27,504 nucleotides of DNA from BM714 sp964644525 (lineage in GTDB: Bacteria > Bacillota > Clostridia > Peptostreptococcales > BM714), in the NCBI GenBank assembly GCA_964644525.1, contig CAZXWC010000016.1, positions 1-27,504 on the forward strand. The letters are read 5' to 3'. Every line of letters begins with the position of its first letter. Position 1 is the first letter of the stretch. Both the position numbers and the translations under genes were made by a program. Positions 14,291 through 21,920 of this stretch are shown here, in pieces. The notes beneath the pieces are model-generated. The model was not told the origin of the DNA and did no database searches. It saw only the letters and a list, made by a program, of their open reading frames with translations.

Positions 14291-14947
14291 TTAAAACTCC
14301 CTTTTTTTGTAAAAGCTCAATGAAAACAAGTATGAAGCCATCCCGAAAATGGCTATGAAAACTGCCATGAATAAGCTTGTCTGCAGCTTAGTAGCGGAAT
14401 TAAGGTTTCTTATCCAAAGAGGGCTTTCCCCTCTAGCAAAAAGTTTTCCTATCATAGTGGGAATCATGAACACGGCAAAGAATATGGCAAAGTTCACCAG
14501 CTTGGCTTTCAAATATCCGACTTTGAAATAGACAGGCAGATAAAGGAAAACAACAAGGCATATTGACCATGTAGCAATAACGAAATCGAAAAGAGAAATA
14601 GGACGCATGCCCGGCAAGAATCCTGCATACCCAATTACAAGACCGCTTAGAGCCATAAGCGCTGAAGACAATGCTATGAATACAAAAAGCGACATATACC
14701 TTTCGGCGACAATGTCTCGCCTCTTAAGGGGAAGGCTGTTTAGCAGGGTATCGCTATTGTTCATGTTGTCGTAGGCAGTGCTGTACATAACAAGCAGATA
14801 AGATATCATTGTTATTCCCATTACATAAATCATTTGGGCGTTCATGTCTGTCCTCGAAAATATGAAGAATATCATGAAGCTGTACAAAATCATTATCCAA
14901 AAATTTCTTTTAAGCAGCATTAAGTCCTTTTTTAAAAGATTAAGCAT
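14291..14947 (-). CDS. ABC-2 type transporter permease
   Basis: The 218-residue protein is the membrane part of a YtrBC-like or bacitracin-type ABC exporter (ABC2_membrane_5-like). It starts MLNLLKKDLMLLKRNFWIMI, with a basic amphipathic stretch before the first span, and has about six hydrophobic segments (near residues 17-34, 38-58, 87-110, 119-140, 148-166 and 190-210). The sequence NNSDTLLNSLPLKRRDIVAERY between spans 2 and 3 is the typical coupling-helix region of this family. AGGGGGAA precedes the ATG. It overlaps the ATPase gene by 8 bases, so the two are co-translated and surely form one transporter. The substrate is unknown; relatives act in envelope stress or peptide-antibiotic resistance. 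Confidence 0.88.
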   Translation of the reverse strand: MLNLLKKDLMLLKRNFWIMILYSFMIFFIFSRTDMNAQMIYVMGITMISYLLVMYSTAYDNMNNSDTLLNSLPLKRRDIVAERYMSLFVFIALSSALMALSGLVIGYAGFLPGMRPISLFDFVIATWSICLVVFLYLPVYFKVGYLKAKLVNFAIFFAVFMIPTMIGKLFARGESPLWIRNLNSATKLQTSLFMAVFIAIFGMASYLFSLSFYKKREF

Positions 14948-15809
14948 TTGAATTCCCCCTAACCGTGTAAAGCATTATGTCTTCAATGCTGGGATTTTCA
15001 ACCAGCGTACTTTCAATGTCAAAATGGCTTGTTGCATTTTCTCTTTTAAAAAGTGCTGAAAATCCGTATTTGTCTCGCCTGAAGCCAACAAGCCCCTGGT
15101 ATTTTTCCGTCGGGTCAAACAGGCTGTTTGGACCTTTTATAAGTGCATAGCCTTCAAGTGCCGAATGCTTTTCCTTGCTGAATACGAGCTTGCCGTCGTT
15201 GATGAAGGTTACATAGTCCGCCGAGCGCTCGAGGTCTTGCGTTATGTGCGATGAAAAGAATACCGAGCGCTTTCCGTCTTCTATGACTTCCGAAAGTATG
15301 TCGAGGATTTCACTTCTGAAAACAGGATCGAGACCGGATGTGGGCTCGTCCATTATTATCAGCTCAGCTTCATGCGACAGAGCAAGAGCAAGAGAAAATT
15401 TTGTTTTCATCCCGCGGGACAGTTCTTTTATTTTCTTTTCGGGATTCAAACCGAATCGATTCATATATTTATAGAAAAGACCATCGTCCCACAAGGGATA
15501 GTAAAGGGACAGAAGGGACTTCATTTTTTCCATTTTAAGGTCGTCATAAAAATGGTTTTGGTCGTAAATGAAACCTATTCGTTCCTTCACAGCCTTTTCG
15601 TGATTTAGGTAATCTTTTCCAAAAAGGTGGATGCTTCCGGAGTCTTTTTTGACAAGATTCATTATCAACTTTATGGTGGTGCTTTTTCCGGCGCCGTTTG
15701 GGCCGATGAAGCCCATGATATAGCCTTTTTTGAGGGAAAACGACAAATTGTCGAGTTTGAAACCATCATAATTCTTTGTAAGGTTCTTTAATTCCAGAAC
15801 ATTTTCCAT
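14940..15809 (-). CDS. ABC transporter ATP-binding protein (YtrB-like)
   Basis: The 289-residue ATPase has Walker A GPNGAGKS (about residues 36-43), Q-loop region IGFIYDQN, a modified signature LSRGMK in place of LSGGQ, Walker B ELIIMDEP followed by TSGLDP, and the H-loop SSHI. The LSRGMK form is usual in this exporter class. A C-terminal extension of about 80 residues follows the nucleotide-binding domain. The ATG at 15809 lies one base after the stop of the GntR gene, and its binding site GAGGAGG is inside the end of that gene, so translation is coupled. A start five codons upstream is rejected for lack of a binding site. It powers the overlapping permease. Confidence 0.93.
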   Translation of the reverse strand: MENVLELKNLTKNYDGFKLDNLSFSLKKGYIMGFIGPNGAGKSTTIKLIMNLVKKDSGSIHLFGKDYLNHEKAVKERIGFIYDQNHFYDDLKMEKMKSLLSLYYPLWDDGLFYKYMNRFGLNPEKKIKELSRGMKTKFSLALALSHEAELIIMDEPTSGLDPVFRSEILDILSEVIEDGKRSVFFSSHITQDLERSADYVTFINDGKLVFSKEKHSALEGYALIKGPNSLFDPTEKYQGLVGFRRDKYGFSALFKRENATSHFDIESTLVENPSIEDIMLYTVRGNSNA

Positions 15810-15810
15810 T

Positions 15811-16188
15811 TTAATCCTCCTCAATCAATTTAAGCATTTCAGCGAGTTCTTTGGAGGTCAAACCAATCATGCTTGCTTCTTTCAGTATGTCGGAAAGCTT
15901 GGACTCTATTTTTCTCAGCCGCTGCTCGTAAATGAGCTCTCTGTTTTGAGCCGACACAAAAGAACCTTTTCCGGCAACTGTATCGATGAAACCCGCCGCC
16001 TCCAATTCTTCATAAGCCCTCTTGGTAGTTATAACGCTTATTCTCAAGTCTTTTGCAAGACTTCTTATAGAAGGAAGAGCTTGTCCTTCCATTAAGACTC
16101 CTTTAAGCATGTGTTCCTTCAACTGATTCGAAATTTGCATATAAATTGGGTTTTTGCTTGAGTTCGAAATAATAATATCCATAGACAT
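15811..16188 (-). CDS. GntR-family (YtrA subfamily) transcriptional regulator
   Basis: The 125-residue protein starts SMDIIISNSSKNPIYMQISN and has a winged helix: ALPSIRSLAKDLRISVITTK is the recognition region and AGFIDTVAGKGSFV the wing. A short helical C-terminus of about 45 residues follows, without a ligand-binding domain, as is typical of YtrA regulators. These repress small ABC transporter operons and respond to cell-envelope antibiotics in some species. The start was chosen at 16188 because AAAGGGG lies 6 bases before it; the longer frame from 16224 begins inside the operator. It heads the regulator-ATPase-permease operon and should control itself through the palindrome at 16197-16233. 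Confidence 0.92.
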   Translation of the reverse strand: MSMDIIISNSSKNPIYMQISNQLKEHMLKGVLMEGQALPSIRSLAKDLRISVITTKRAYEELEAAGFIDTVAGKGSFVSAQNRELIYEQRLRKIESKLSDILKEASMIGLTSKELAEMLKLIEED

Positions 16189-16196
16189 ACCCCTTT

Positions 16197-16233
16197 GTTC
16201 ATACTGTATATAACGTATATGCACAGTATGAAC
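16197..16233. promoter_or_regulatory. Palindromic operator of the GntR-ABC operon
   Basis: GTTCATACTGT at 16197-16207 is the perfect reverse complement of ACAGTATGAAC at 16223-16233. Between them ATATA/TATAT forms an inner inverted repeat around ACG. The right arm contains the minus-strand -10 box, so binding would block the promoter, as expected for autorepression by the GntR protein encoded just downstream. Confidence 0.85.
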
Positions 16234-16253
16234 GCTATTGTGAATTTTGTCAA
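16225..16253 (-). promoter_or_regulatory. Promoter of the GntR-ABC operon
   Basis: On the minus strand TTGACA (16253-16248) lies 17 bases before CATACT (16230-16225). The -35 box is perfect and the -10 box has four of six matches. The -10 box is inside one arm of the palindrome. Confidence 0.75.
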
Positions 16254-16333
16254 TACAAAAAAGAAAAAAAGGATTTTAAATAAAGAAATCTAATTAAAAT
16301 AATAAGGCTAAAGCATAAATACAGGAGGAAATC

Positions 16334-17155
16334 ATGAAAAATTTATACGAAAAGGTAAAAGAATCAGCGGCATATATAGAGAAAAGAGTAGAAGGGAAAG
16401 CCAAAACAGGAGTGATACTTGGATCGGGACTGGGGCGCTTGGGGGAGTCAATCAAGAATCGGTTGGAGATTGAATATTCGGACATACCCCATTTCCCGGT
16501 GTCGACAGTAAAAGGGCACGAAGGAAAACTGATTTTCGGAAAAATCGGCCAAACCGACATTTTGGCAATGAAAGGCAGGTTCCATTTTTACGAAGGGTAT
16601 TCCATGAAGGAAGTCGTCTATCCGATTTATGTAATGAAATCCCTTGGTTTGGACAAAATGATCGTTACCAATGCCTGTGGAGGAATCAACAGGGGATTTG
16701 AACCGGGAACACTGATGATAATAGAGGACTTCATAAATATGTTCAAGGACAATCCTCTGATTGGCTCAAACGATGAGCGTTTCGGGACACGCTTTCCAGA
16801 CATGTCCGAGCCCTATTCAGAAGGACTGATTGTTATTGCGGAAAACACGGCAAAACGGCTTGGAATAGAATATGAAAAAGGGGTCTATGCAGGAGTTACG
16901 GGGCCTTACTACGAAACGGCGGCTGAAATCAGGATGCTGAAGACAATGGGCGCGGACGCTGTTGGCATGTCTACTGTTCCGGAAACCATAATGGCAAACT
17001 ATCTTGGCATGAAGGTTTTGGGCATATCCTGTGTAACAAACATGGCCACGGGCATAAGGAAAGAAAAACATTCCCATGAGGGAGTTGTAAAGACAGCAAA
17101 TGCGGCTTCCGAAAAACTTGGGGAATGGGTGGAAGCGGTAATAAAAGGAATTTGA
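16334..17155 (+). CDS. punA: Purine-nucleoside phosphorylase (low molecular mass, trimeric type)
   Basis: The 273-residue enzyme cleaves inosine and guanosine (and deoxy forms) with phosphate to the free base and ribose-1-phosphate for purine salvage in the cytosol. The motifs are in order: VILGSGLGRLG (phosphate site), GHEGKL, MKGRFHFYEGY, VTNACGGINRGFEPGTLM, GPYYETAAEIR with the base-binding Glu, GMSTVPETIMA, and SCVTNMATGI with the Asn that selects 6-oxopurines. This marks a trimeric PNP rather than a hexameric DeoD. AGGAGGAAA at 16322-16330 precedes the ATG. It is transcribed alone, with a strong terminator behind it. Confidence 0.95.
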   Translation: MKNLYEKVKESAAYIEKRVEGKAKTGVILGSGLGRLGESIKNRLEIEYSDIPHFPVSTVKGHEGKLIFGKIGQTDILAMKGRFHFYEGYSMKEVVYPIYVMKSLGLDKMIVTNACGGINRGFEPGTLMIIEDFINMFKDNPLIGSNDERFGTRFPDMSEPYSEGLIVIAENTAKRLGIEYEKGVYAGVTGPYYETAAEIRMLKTMGADAVGMSTVPETIMANYLGMKVLGISCVTNMATGIRKEKHSHEGVVKTANAASEKLGEWVEAVIKGI

Positions 17156-17225
17156 AGAACAGGAATAAAAGTTTTTCAGCATTAATTTCCGTAAAGCGGA
17201 TCAAAAACCGAAAAATTGATAAATA

Positions 17226-17263
17226 TAATAAAGTCCGCCTTTGTTGAAATGCGGACTTTATTA
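17226..17263 (+). terminator. Terminator after purine-nucleoside phosphorylase
   Basis: TAATAAAGTCCGC at 17226-17238 and GCGGACTTTATTA at 17251-17263 form a perfect 13-bp stem. The 3' arm is itself T/A-rich and the hairpin is partly symmetrical. The loop and 3' arm overlap a candidate promoter for the next gene. Confidence 0.8.
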
Positions 17264-17269
17264 TATAAT
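17241..17269 (+). promoter_or_regulatory. Candidate promoter of the diguanylate cyclase gene
   Basis: TATAAT at 17264-17269 is a perfect -10 box beginning directly after the hairpin. TTGTTG at 17241-17246 is a weak -35 box at 17-base spacing, within the terminator loop. The start codon is 40 bases downstream of the -10 box. Confidence 0.5.
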
Positions 17270-17308
17270 CAGACTTAGAAATGCATAAACGGAGGAGTCG
17301 AGGATTTT

Positions 17309-18436
17309 ATGGAAAGAAGATACGCGATTTCCAAACTTAAGGGAGAGTTCGCCAACAAAGTTACGGAAAAAGAATACTCCCTTTTTTATACGGAAAAAAC
17401 AGTACCCATAGTAAGACGAATAATCATTATAGTGGCTATCATGAATTTTCTTTTTATTGTGCCCGATTATTTTGCCCTTGCAAACAGGGATTTGTTTGTG
17501 AGGGTAATATTCGACAGATGCATATTCTTTGTCGGATTCCTGGTTTTTTACCTTTGGTTTAACCAAGGTGATAACCATGCTGACTATTTTAAAGGGCTGA
17601 CATTGATGGAACTTTTTGCGGTCACTTTATTTTTGCATATATATTGGATTTACCAACCTGTAAATTTACTCATCCAGACCATGGGTCTATTTTTGGCAAT
17701 AGTCGTTTTGGTAACAATCCACAACCGCTGGATTTATGTATTTTTTGTAAATATATACATGATAACAGGTTTTTTGGCTGTTACCTTGGTCGGGGAAAAA
17801 GGAACGGATGCTTCGGAATTTTTAGCTGTGGCTATATACGTCTTAATAACGGCATCGCTTCTCTTATACCGTGATTACGAGGTAAATGTATATAAAAGAA
17901 ATCGATATGAAAGAAACATGGGGCTCGAGAAAATTTCAATGATGGATTTTTTGACAGGAGCTTTGAACCGGGGGGCTTTCGAAAAAGAATTGGAAAAAGC
18001 GCTGGAAAGATGGAAAAGACATGGTAGGATTTTTTCTATTGTGATGTTTGATATTGATGATTTCAAAAAGGTAAACGACACCTATGGTCACATGGAAGGC
18101 GACCTTGTTTTGAAAGAAATTTCGCAACTGGTAATGGAAGAGACTCGCAAAATAGATGTATTCGCAAGATGGGGCGGAGAGGAATTTGTAATGATACTCC
18201 CGGAGACCGATACAGACACCACACTTAAATTTGTAGAAAGAATCCGTAGAAAGGTAAAAGAAAATCGCTTTGGCAAAGCCAATATCACTTGCAGCTTCGG
18301 AGTTACACAAATACGGGAGGGAGACACAAACGAAAGCATTTTCTACAGAATAGATAAATATCTATACCTTTGCAAGCGTAGCGGCAAGGACATGGTTTAT
18401 CATGATTTTAATAGTTGCACAGAAACAGGCAAATAA
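17309..18436 (+). CDS. Membrane-bound diguanylate cyclase (GGDEF)
   Basis: The 375-residue protein makes c-di-GMP from two GTP. About six hydrophobic segments cover residues 30-185 (for example RIIIIVAIMNFLFIVPDYFA and IFFVGFLVFYLWF). This is an N-terminal membrane sensor I cannot assign to a named family. The GGDEF domain starts at SMMDFLTGALNRGAFEKELE. The metal site is FDIDDFKKVNDTYGH, and the catalytic loop is GGEEF at residues 289-293. An RKID motif lies exactly five residues before it, so the allosteric product-inhibition I-site (RxxD) is intact. The gene should be active and feedback-controlled. GGAGGAG at 17291-17297 precedes the ATG. It starts 40 bases after TATAAT and runs into the YbaK gene after 29 bases. 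Confidence 0.92.
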   Translation: MERRYAISKLKGEFANKVTEKEYSLFYTEKTVPIVRRIIIIVAIMNFLFIVPDYFALANRDLFVRVIFDRCIFFVGFLVFYLWFNQGDNHADYFKGLTLMELFAVTLFLHIYWIYQPVNLLIQTMGLFLAIVVLVTIHNRWIYVFFVNIYMITGFLAVTLVGEKGTDASEFLAVAIYVLITASLLLYRDYEVNVYKRNRYERNMGLEKISMMDFLTGALNRGAFEKELEKALERWKRHGRIFSIVMFDIDDFKKVNDTYGHMEGDLVLKEISQLVMEETRKIDVFARWGGEEFVMILPETDTDTTLKFVERIRRKVKENRFGKANITCSFGVTQIREGDTNESIFYRIDKYLYLCKRSGKDMVYHDFNSCTETGK

Positions 18437-18465
18437 ATAATACAAAGGGAATGGGGGAGATATAA

Positions 18466-18927
18466 ATGGGAATTGAAGGCGTAAGAAAAGAATTTGCCGA
18501 AAAAGGCTATAAATTTAAAATCATCGAGTTCAATGAGAGCACTGCTACCGTTCAGTTGGCGGCAGAGGCTCTGGGAGTTGAGCCGGGCATGATTGCAAAG
18601 ACGATGGCCTTTGACCTTAAGGATGAAGATATTTTGGTTCTCATGAAAGGTGATACAAGAATCGACAACAAGAAATTCAAGGCGGAATTCGGGAAAAAGG
18701 CAAAGATGCTTCCCTCGCAATCAATAGAGGAAAGGACGGGGCATCCTATGGGTGGAGTTTGTCCTTTCGGGAACATTAAGGGATTGAGAGTCTTTTTAGA
18801 TGAAAGTCTTAAGATATATGATGTGGTTTACCCGGCTGCGGGCTCAAGGAATTCGGCGGTTCAGATAACTGTTGCCGACTTGGCTGAATATGCCGGCGAC
18901 AGGTGGGTCTCAATAGGAAAGGAATAG
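18466..18927 (+). CDS. YbaK/EbsC-family aminoacyl-tRNA deacylase
   Basis: The 153-residue protein is a stand-alone YbaK domain, related to the ProRS editing domain and the Cys-tRNA(Pro) deacylase. Such enzymes hydrolyse mischarged tRNA. The family lysine is in EPGMIAKTMAF (about residues 38-48), and the glycine-rich substrate loop reads HPMGGVCPFG. The final segment YPAAGSRNSAVQITVADL is also typical. The amino acid specificity cannot be read; GGGGGAGA at 18450-18457 sets the ATG. It lies 29 bases after the diguanylate cyclase and only 2 bases before the next gene. Confidence 0.9.
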   Translation: MGIEGVRKEFAEKGYKFKIIEFNESTATVQLAAEALGVEPGMIAKTMAFDLKDEDILVLMKGDTRIDNKKFKAEFGKKAKMLPSQSIEERTGHPMGGVCPFGNIKGLRVFLDESLKIYDVVYPAAGSRNSAVQITVADLAEYAGDRWVSIGKE

Positions 18928-18929
18928 AA

Positions 18930-19394
18930 ATGGAAAGAGAAATGAGAAGAAAAGATAGAAAAGTTTCAGATGAAAAGGCTTGGGAAATGCTAAAAACAGC
19001 CGAATGGGGAGTTCTATCCCTGGCTTCCTCGGAAGGGGTGCCCTACGGAGTGCCGCTAAATTATGCCTGCCAAGGCAAGTGCATCTACATACATTGCGCA
19101 ATTGAAGGAAAAAAAATAGACATAATAAAAGAAAACGAAAAAGCTTCCTTTTGCTGCGTCCTTTCCGCAGAGACGATTCCGGAAAAATTCACAACAGAGT
19201 ATTCAAGCGCAATTGCCAAAGGAAAGGTTGAAATCGCTCCGGATAAAGACAAGAGAAAGGCATTGGAGCTTTTGCTTGAAAAGTATTGCGGGGGAATGAA
19301 AAAAGAAGGTTTGGATTATACAGAAAAGCTTTATGGAATCACTGAAGTGATAAAGTTTACGGTTGAATCCGTTTCAGGAAAATCCAACATATAG
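18930..19394 (+). CDS. Pyridoxamine 5'-phosphate oxidase-like flavoprotein (Nim-like)
   Basis: The 154-residue protein has the split-barrel flavin fold of NimA-type proteins. The signature parts are RRKDRKVSDEKAWEML, WGVLSLASSEGVPYGVPLNY (first strands), CIYIHCAIEGKKIDII with the conserved histidine, and ASFCCVLSAETIPEKFTTEY. It probably binds FMN or heme and reduces a small substrate; nitroimidazole reduction is a known activity in relatives. The ATG at 18930 is chosen because the purine-rich AGGAAAGGA at the end of the YbaK gene lies 6 bases upstream. The alternative start at 18903 lies inside YbaK with no binding site. Tight spacing suggests translational coupling. Confidence 0.85.
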   Translation: MEREMRRKDRKVSDEKAWEMLKTAEWGVLSLASSEGVPYGVPLNYACQGKCIYIHCAIEGKKIDIIKENEKASFCCVLSAETIPEKFTTEYSSAIAKGKVEIAPDKDKRKALELLLEKYCGGMKKEGLDYTEKLYGITEVIKFTVESVSGKSNI

Positions 19395-19401
19395 CCACTT
19401 G

Positions 19402-19436
19402 AAAAGCGCAGCATGGAATCCATGCTGCGCTTTTTT
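19402..19436. terminator. Bidirectional terminator
   Basis: AAAAGCGCAGCATGG at 19402-19416 pairs perfectly with CCATGCTGCGCTTTT at 19420-19434 around a 3-base loop, and more T residues follow. It separates the Nim-like gene from the converging D-serine dehydratase gene. Confidence 0.93.
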
Positions 19437-19443
19437 CAGCAAA

Positions 19444-20784
19444 TCAAATTTTTGATTTTTCATAGTATTCTTTCATAGTTTTCTCAGGCACCATGCTTCC
19501 GCCTGTTGCCCAAGGAAGGTGCAGAATGTTTTCTGCCTTCAAACCATGTTTTTTGAGATATGACTTTCCTTTTTCGCTGTTTTCAACCAGGCATGGCCCG
19601 GTGAAACCGGCAAGTGCGGAAGGCTCAAGCCATAGGTCTTCGCTGTCTGCAAGCATCCCCAGCAGCTTGTACATGTTTTCATCGGTTGATGTATATATTC
19701 CGCTTATAAGTTTTTCCATGGTTTTTCCTACAAAGCCGGAAGGCCTTCCAACGGCAAGGCCGTCAGCTTCGGTAAGATTGTCGATGCCAAAATCTTGAAC
19801 CGAAAGCTTTTCATGAAGCCCGGTCATCATGCCAATCAACATGCAGGGGGAATGGGTCGGTTCTGCAAAAAAACAGTGTACAGAATCTCCGAATACGGCT
19901 TTGAGTCCGAAGGCCACGCCTCCGGGACCGCCGCCTACACCGCATGGCAAATATGCAAAAATTGGATGCTTTTCGTCTACTGTGATTTTGAGTTCTTGCA
20001 ATTGTTTTGCCAGACGCAGGGCTGCGACAGAATAGCCCAGAAAGAGGGTTTTAGAATTTTCATCGTCAACAAAGTGCATGGAGGGGTCGCCTTCCGATTG
20101 GCGCCGCCCCTCCTTTACGGCGAGGCTGTAATCCGAATCGTATTCAACAACGCTTACTCCCTTGCTTCGCAAAAGATTCTTTTTCCATTCTTTGGCGTCT
20201 GCCGACATATGGACAAAAACGCGGAAGCCCAGTTTGGCGCTAATTATTCCTATGCTTAGGCCCAAATTGCCGGTGGAGCCTACAGCAATGGAATATTTTG
20301 AGTAAAATTCCCTGAATCTGTCATCAGCCAATATGGAATAATCGTCGTTAGGCGTAAGCAGCCCGTGTTCAAAAGCCAAATCCTCGGCGTGCTTGAGGAC
20401 TTCATATATTCCTCCCCGGGCTTTTATAGATCCGGATATGGGCAAATGGCTGTCGCACTTTACCACAAGAGATCCATCAAGCCGGCAATTGTAGAAATCA
20501 TCCAAAGAGCTTTTCATAAGAGGTGTTTCCCTGAGCGGCGATTCTATGATGCCTTTAAAAGGTGATGTTTCAGGAAAAACTTTTTCCAGATAAGGAGCGA
20601 ACCTGGCCAGTCTTTTTGAAGCGTCCTCAATATCCTTCATTGAAAGGCTTATTTCTTCAAAGGCTTTTCGGGATTGTCTGTAAAGAGGATTTACCCAGAA
20701 AACCTCATTTGTTTTGACCATATCACTTATAAGTGGATACTTCTCTGTCCACCAGCCCAGGCTTTCCCCTAAAATTTTATCCAT
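19444..20784 (-). CDS. dsdA: D-serine dehydratase (D-serine ammonia-lyase)
   Basis: The 446-residue PLP enzyme converts D-serine to pyruvate and ammonia. The Schiff-base lysine is in LPISGSIKARGGIYEVLKHA. Further family landmarks are SIAVGSTGNLGLSIGIISAK, the phosphate-binding glycine loop LPCGVGGGPGGVAFGLKAVF, and DGLAVGRPSGFVGKTME. Length and N-terminal segment (NPLYRQSRKAFEEISLSMKD) fit the DsdA type rather than serine racemase or threonine dehydratase. AAAGGAGA precedes the ATG. It lies 44 bases downstream of the hydroxyacid dehydrogenase gene on the same strand and ends at a bidirectional terminator. No dsdC regulator or dsdX permease is adjacent. Confidence 0.95.
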   Translation of the reverse strand: MDKILGESLGWWTEKYPLISDMVKTNEVFWVNPLYRQSRKAFEEISLSMKDIEDASKRLARFAPYLEKVFPETSPFKGIIESPLRETPLMKSSLDDFYNCRLDGSLVVKCDSHLPISGSIKARGGIYEVLKHAEDLAFEHGLLTPNDDYSILADDRFREFYSKYSIAVGSTGNLGLSIGIISAKLGFRVFVHMSADAKEWKKNLLRSKGVSVVEYDSDYSLAVKEGRRQSEGDPSMHFVDDENSKTLFLGYSVAALRLAKQLQELKITVDEKHPIFAYLPCGVGGGPGGVAFGLKAVFGDSVHCFFAEPTHSPCMLIGMMTGLHEKLSVQDFGIDNLTEADGLAVGRPSGFVGKTMEKLISGIYTSTDENMYKLLGMLADSEDLWLEPSALAGFTGPCLVENSEKGKSYLKKHGLKAENILHLPWATGGSMVPEKTMKEYYEKSKI

Positions 20785-20828
20785 GAAACAGGTCTCCTTT
20801 CATAATGGTTTTTTAATGATGCGGTTTT

Positions 20829-21782
20829 CTACAAAATGACGTTTATCTGCACTCCTTTAGAATAAGCAGAGACATTGTCCAATGCAATTACGGCCCTTCT
20901 TTGCAGGGCTTCGTTTGTGGCGAAAGCCACATGAGGAAGCAGAGTCGTGTTTGGCGCTTCAAAAAGTGGATGACCTGACGGAATTGGCGGCTCCATTTCA
21001 AAAACGTCTATTCCTGCTCCGGAAAGCCGACCATCCCTTAACGCTTCCGCAAGCGCGACATTGTCAACAATGGGGCCTCTTGCAGTGTTTATGAGTACCG
21101 CAGACGGTTTCATAGAATCGATCAGATCCTTGCTTGCCAGCTTTACCGTATTTTCGTTTAGAGGGACATGAATGCTTACTATGTCGCTTTCACAGAAGAC
21201 TTCGGGAAGGCTTTTATAGACTATTCCCAAATTTTCAGCTTCACTCTTTTGGCTGCGGCTGTAGGCGATTATCTTCATGCCGAAAACCCCAGCCAAGGTG
21301 GCTGTTTCCATTCCTATGGCTCCTGTGCCGATTATTCCCAGCGTTTTTCCTTTAAGCTCTCTGCCTATATGCCCTGCCCGTGTACCGCAGGTTCGAGTTA
21401 TTTTGTCGCATACAGAAACATGCCTGTAAACCGATATCATCAGTCCTATTGCGAGTTCGGCAACTGCCGGAGTCGAATAGCCAGCACAATTGCTTACGGT
21501 GATTCCTTTTTCTCGGCAAGCATCCAAATCAACATGATCAACTCCGGTGAAGGCTACCGAAATAAATTTGAGTTTGGGCATGGCTTCTATTACCGGTCGT
21601 CTTAGGGGGCTGTTTGCGATTATGAGAATATCCGCTTGCTTGCACCTTGAAATATATTCACGGTCATCGCCGGGCGGAGTTTCAAAAATGGTCAAATTAA
21701 ATTCTCCTGAAAGCTTTTCGCTTGCAATGGTGTTGATTATTTCCTTGGAAATCCCCAAGGGTTCTGCTATGACAATATTCAT
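20829..21782 (-). CDS. D-isomer specific 2-hydroxyacid dehydrogenase
   Basis: The 317-residue NAD-dependent enzyme interconverts a 2-oxoacid and a D-2-hydroxyacid. The NAD site is LGIIGTGAIGMETATLAGVF (GxGxxG). The catalytic residues are Arg in NTARGPIVDN, Glu in the segment before HPLFEAPN, and His in LLPHVAFATNEA. Upstream, SVAFTGVDHVDLDACREKGI is the usual substrate-domain motif. There is no ACT or regulatory extension, so it is not a full-length PGDH-type SerA. The ATG at 21782 lies 7 bases after GGAGGA; a TTG five codons upstream overlaps that site. It is followed by dsdA, so hydroxypyruvate, glycerate or another serine-derived acid are candidate substrates, but this is only context. Confidence 0.92.
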   Translation of the reverse strand: MNIVIAEPLGISKEIINTIASEKLSGEFNLTIFETPPGDDREYISRCKQADILIIANSPLRRPVIEAMPKLKFISVAFTGVDHVDLDACREKGITVSNCAGYSTPAVAELAIGLMISVYRHVSVCDKITRTCGTRAGHIGRELKGKTLGIIGTGAIGMETATLAGVFGMKIIAYSRSQKSEAENLGIVYKSLPEVFCESDIVSIHVPLNENTVKLASKDLIDSMKPSAVLINTARGPIVDNVALAEALRDGRLSGAGIDVFEMEPPIPSGHPLFEAPNTTLLPHVAFATNEALQRRAVIALDNVSAYSKGVQINVIL

Positions 21783-21885
21783 TTTAGTATCCTCCAATTT
21801 ATTAGCTTTATTTTAAGTATATCAAATAAAATGGAAATATTCGAAGATTGTTAAATGATTATCGAAACGCCATGTGCAATAAATG

Positions 21886-21894
21886 TGGTATTAT
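21886..21894 (+). promoter_or_regulatory. Candidate extended -10 promoter for the aroD-luxS run
   Basis: TGG directly followed by TATTAT (21889-21894) is an extended -10 element 26 bases upstream of the aroD start. There is no good -35 box at 17 bases. Just upstream, ATTCGA (21840-21845) and TCGAA (21862-21866) form a loose inverted repeat. Confidence 0.35.
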
Positions 21895-21920
21895 AAAAAT
21901 AAAAGAAAAGGAAGGAATAC

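Noticed and set aside
17160..17310. Possible c-di-GMP or purine riboswitch near the cyclase and phosphorylase genes
   Set aside because: Neither the GEMM motifs nor the purine-aptamer loops are visible; only the terminator and a short promoter fit in the space.
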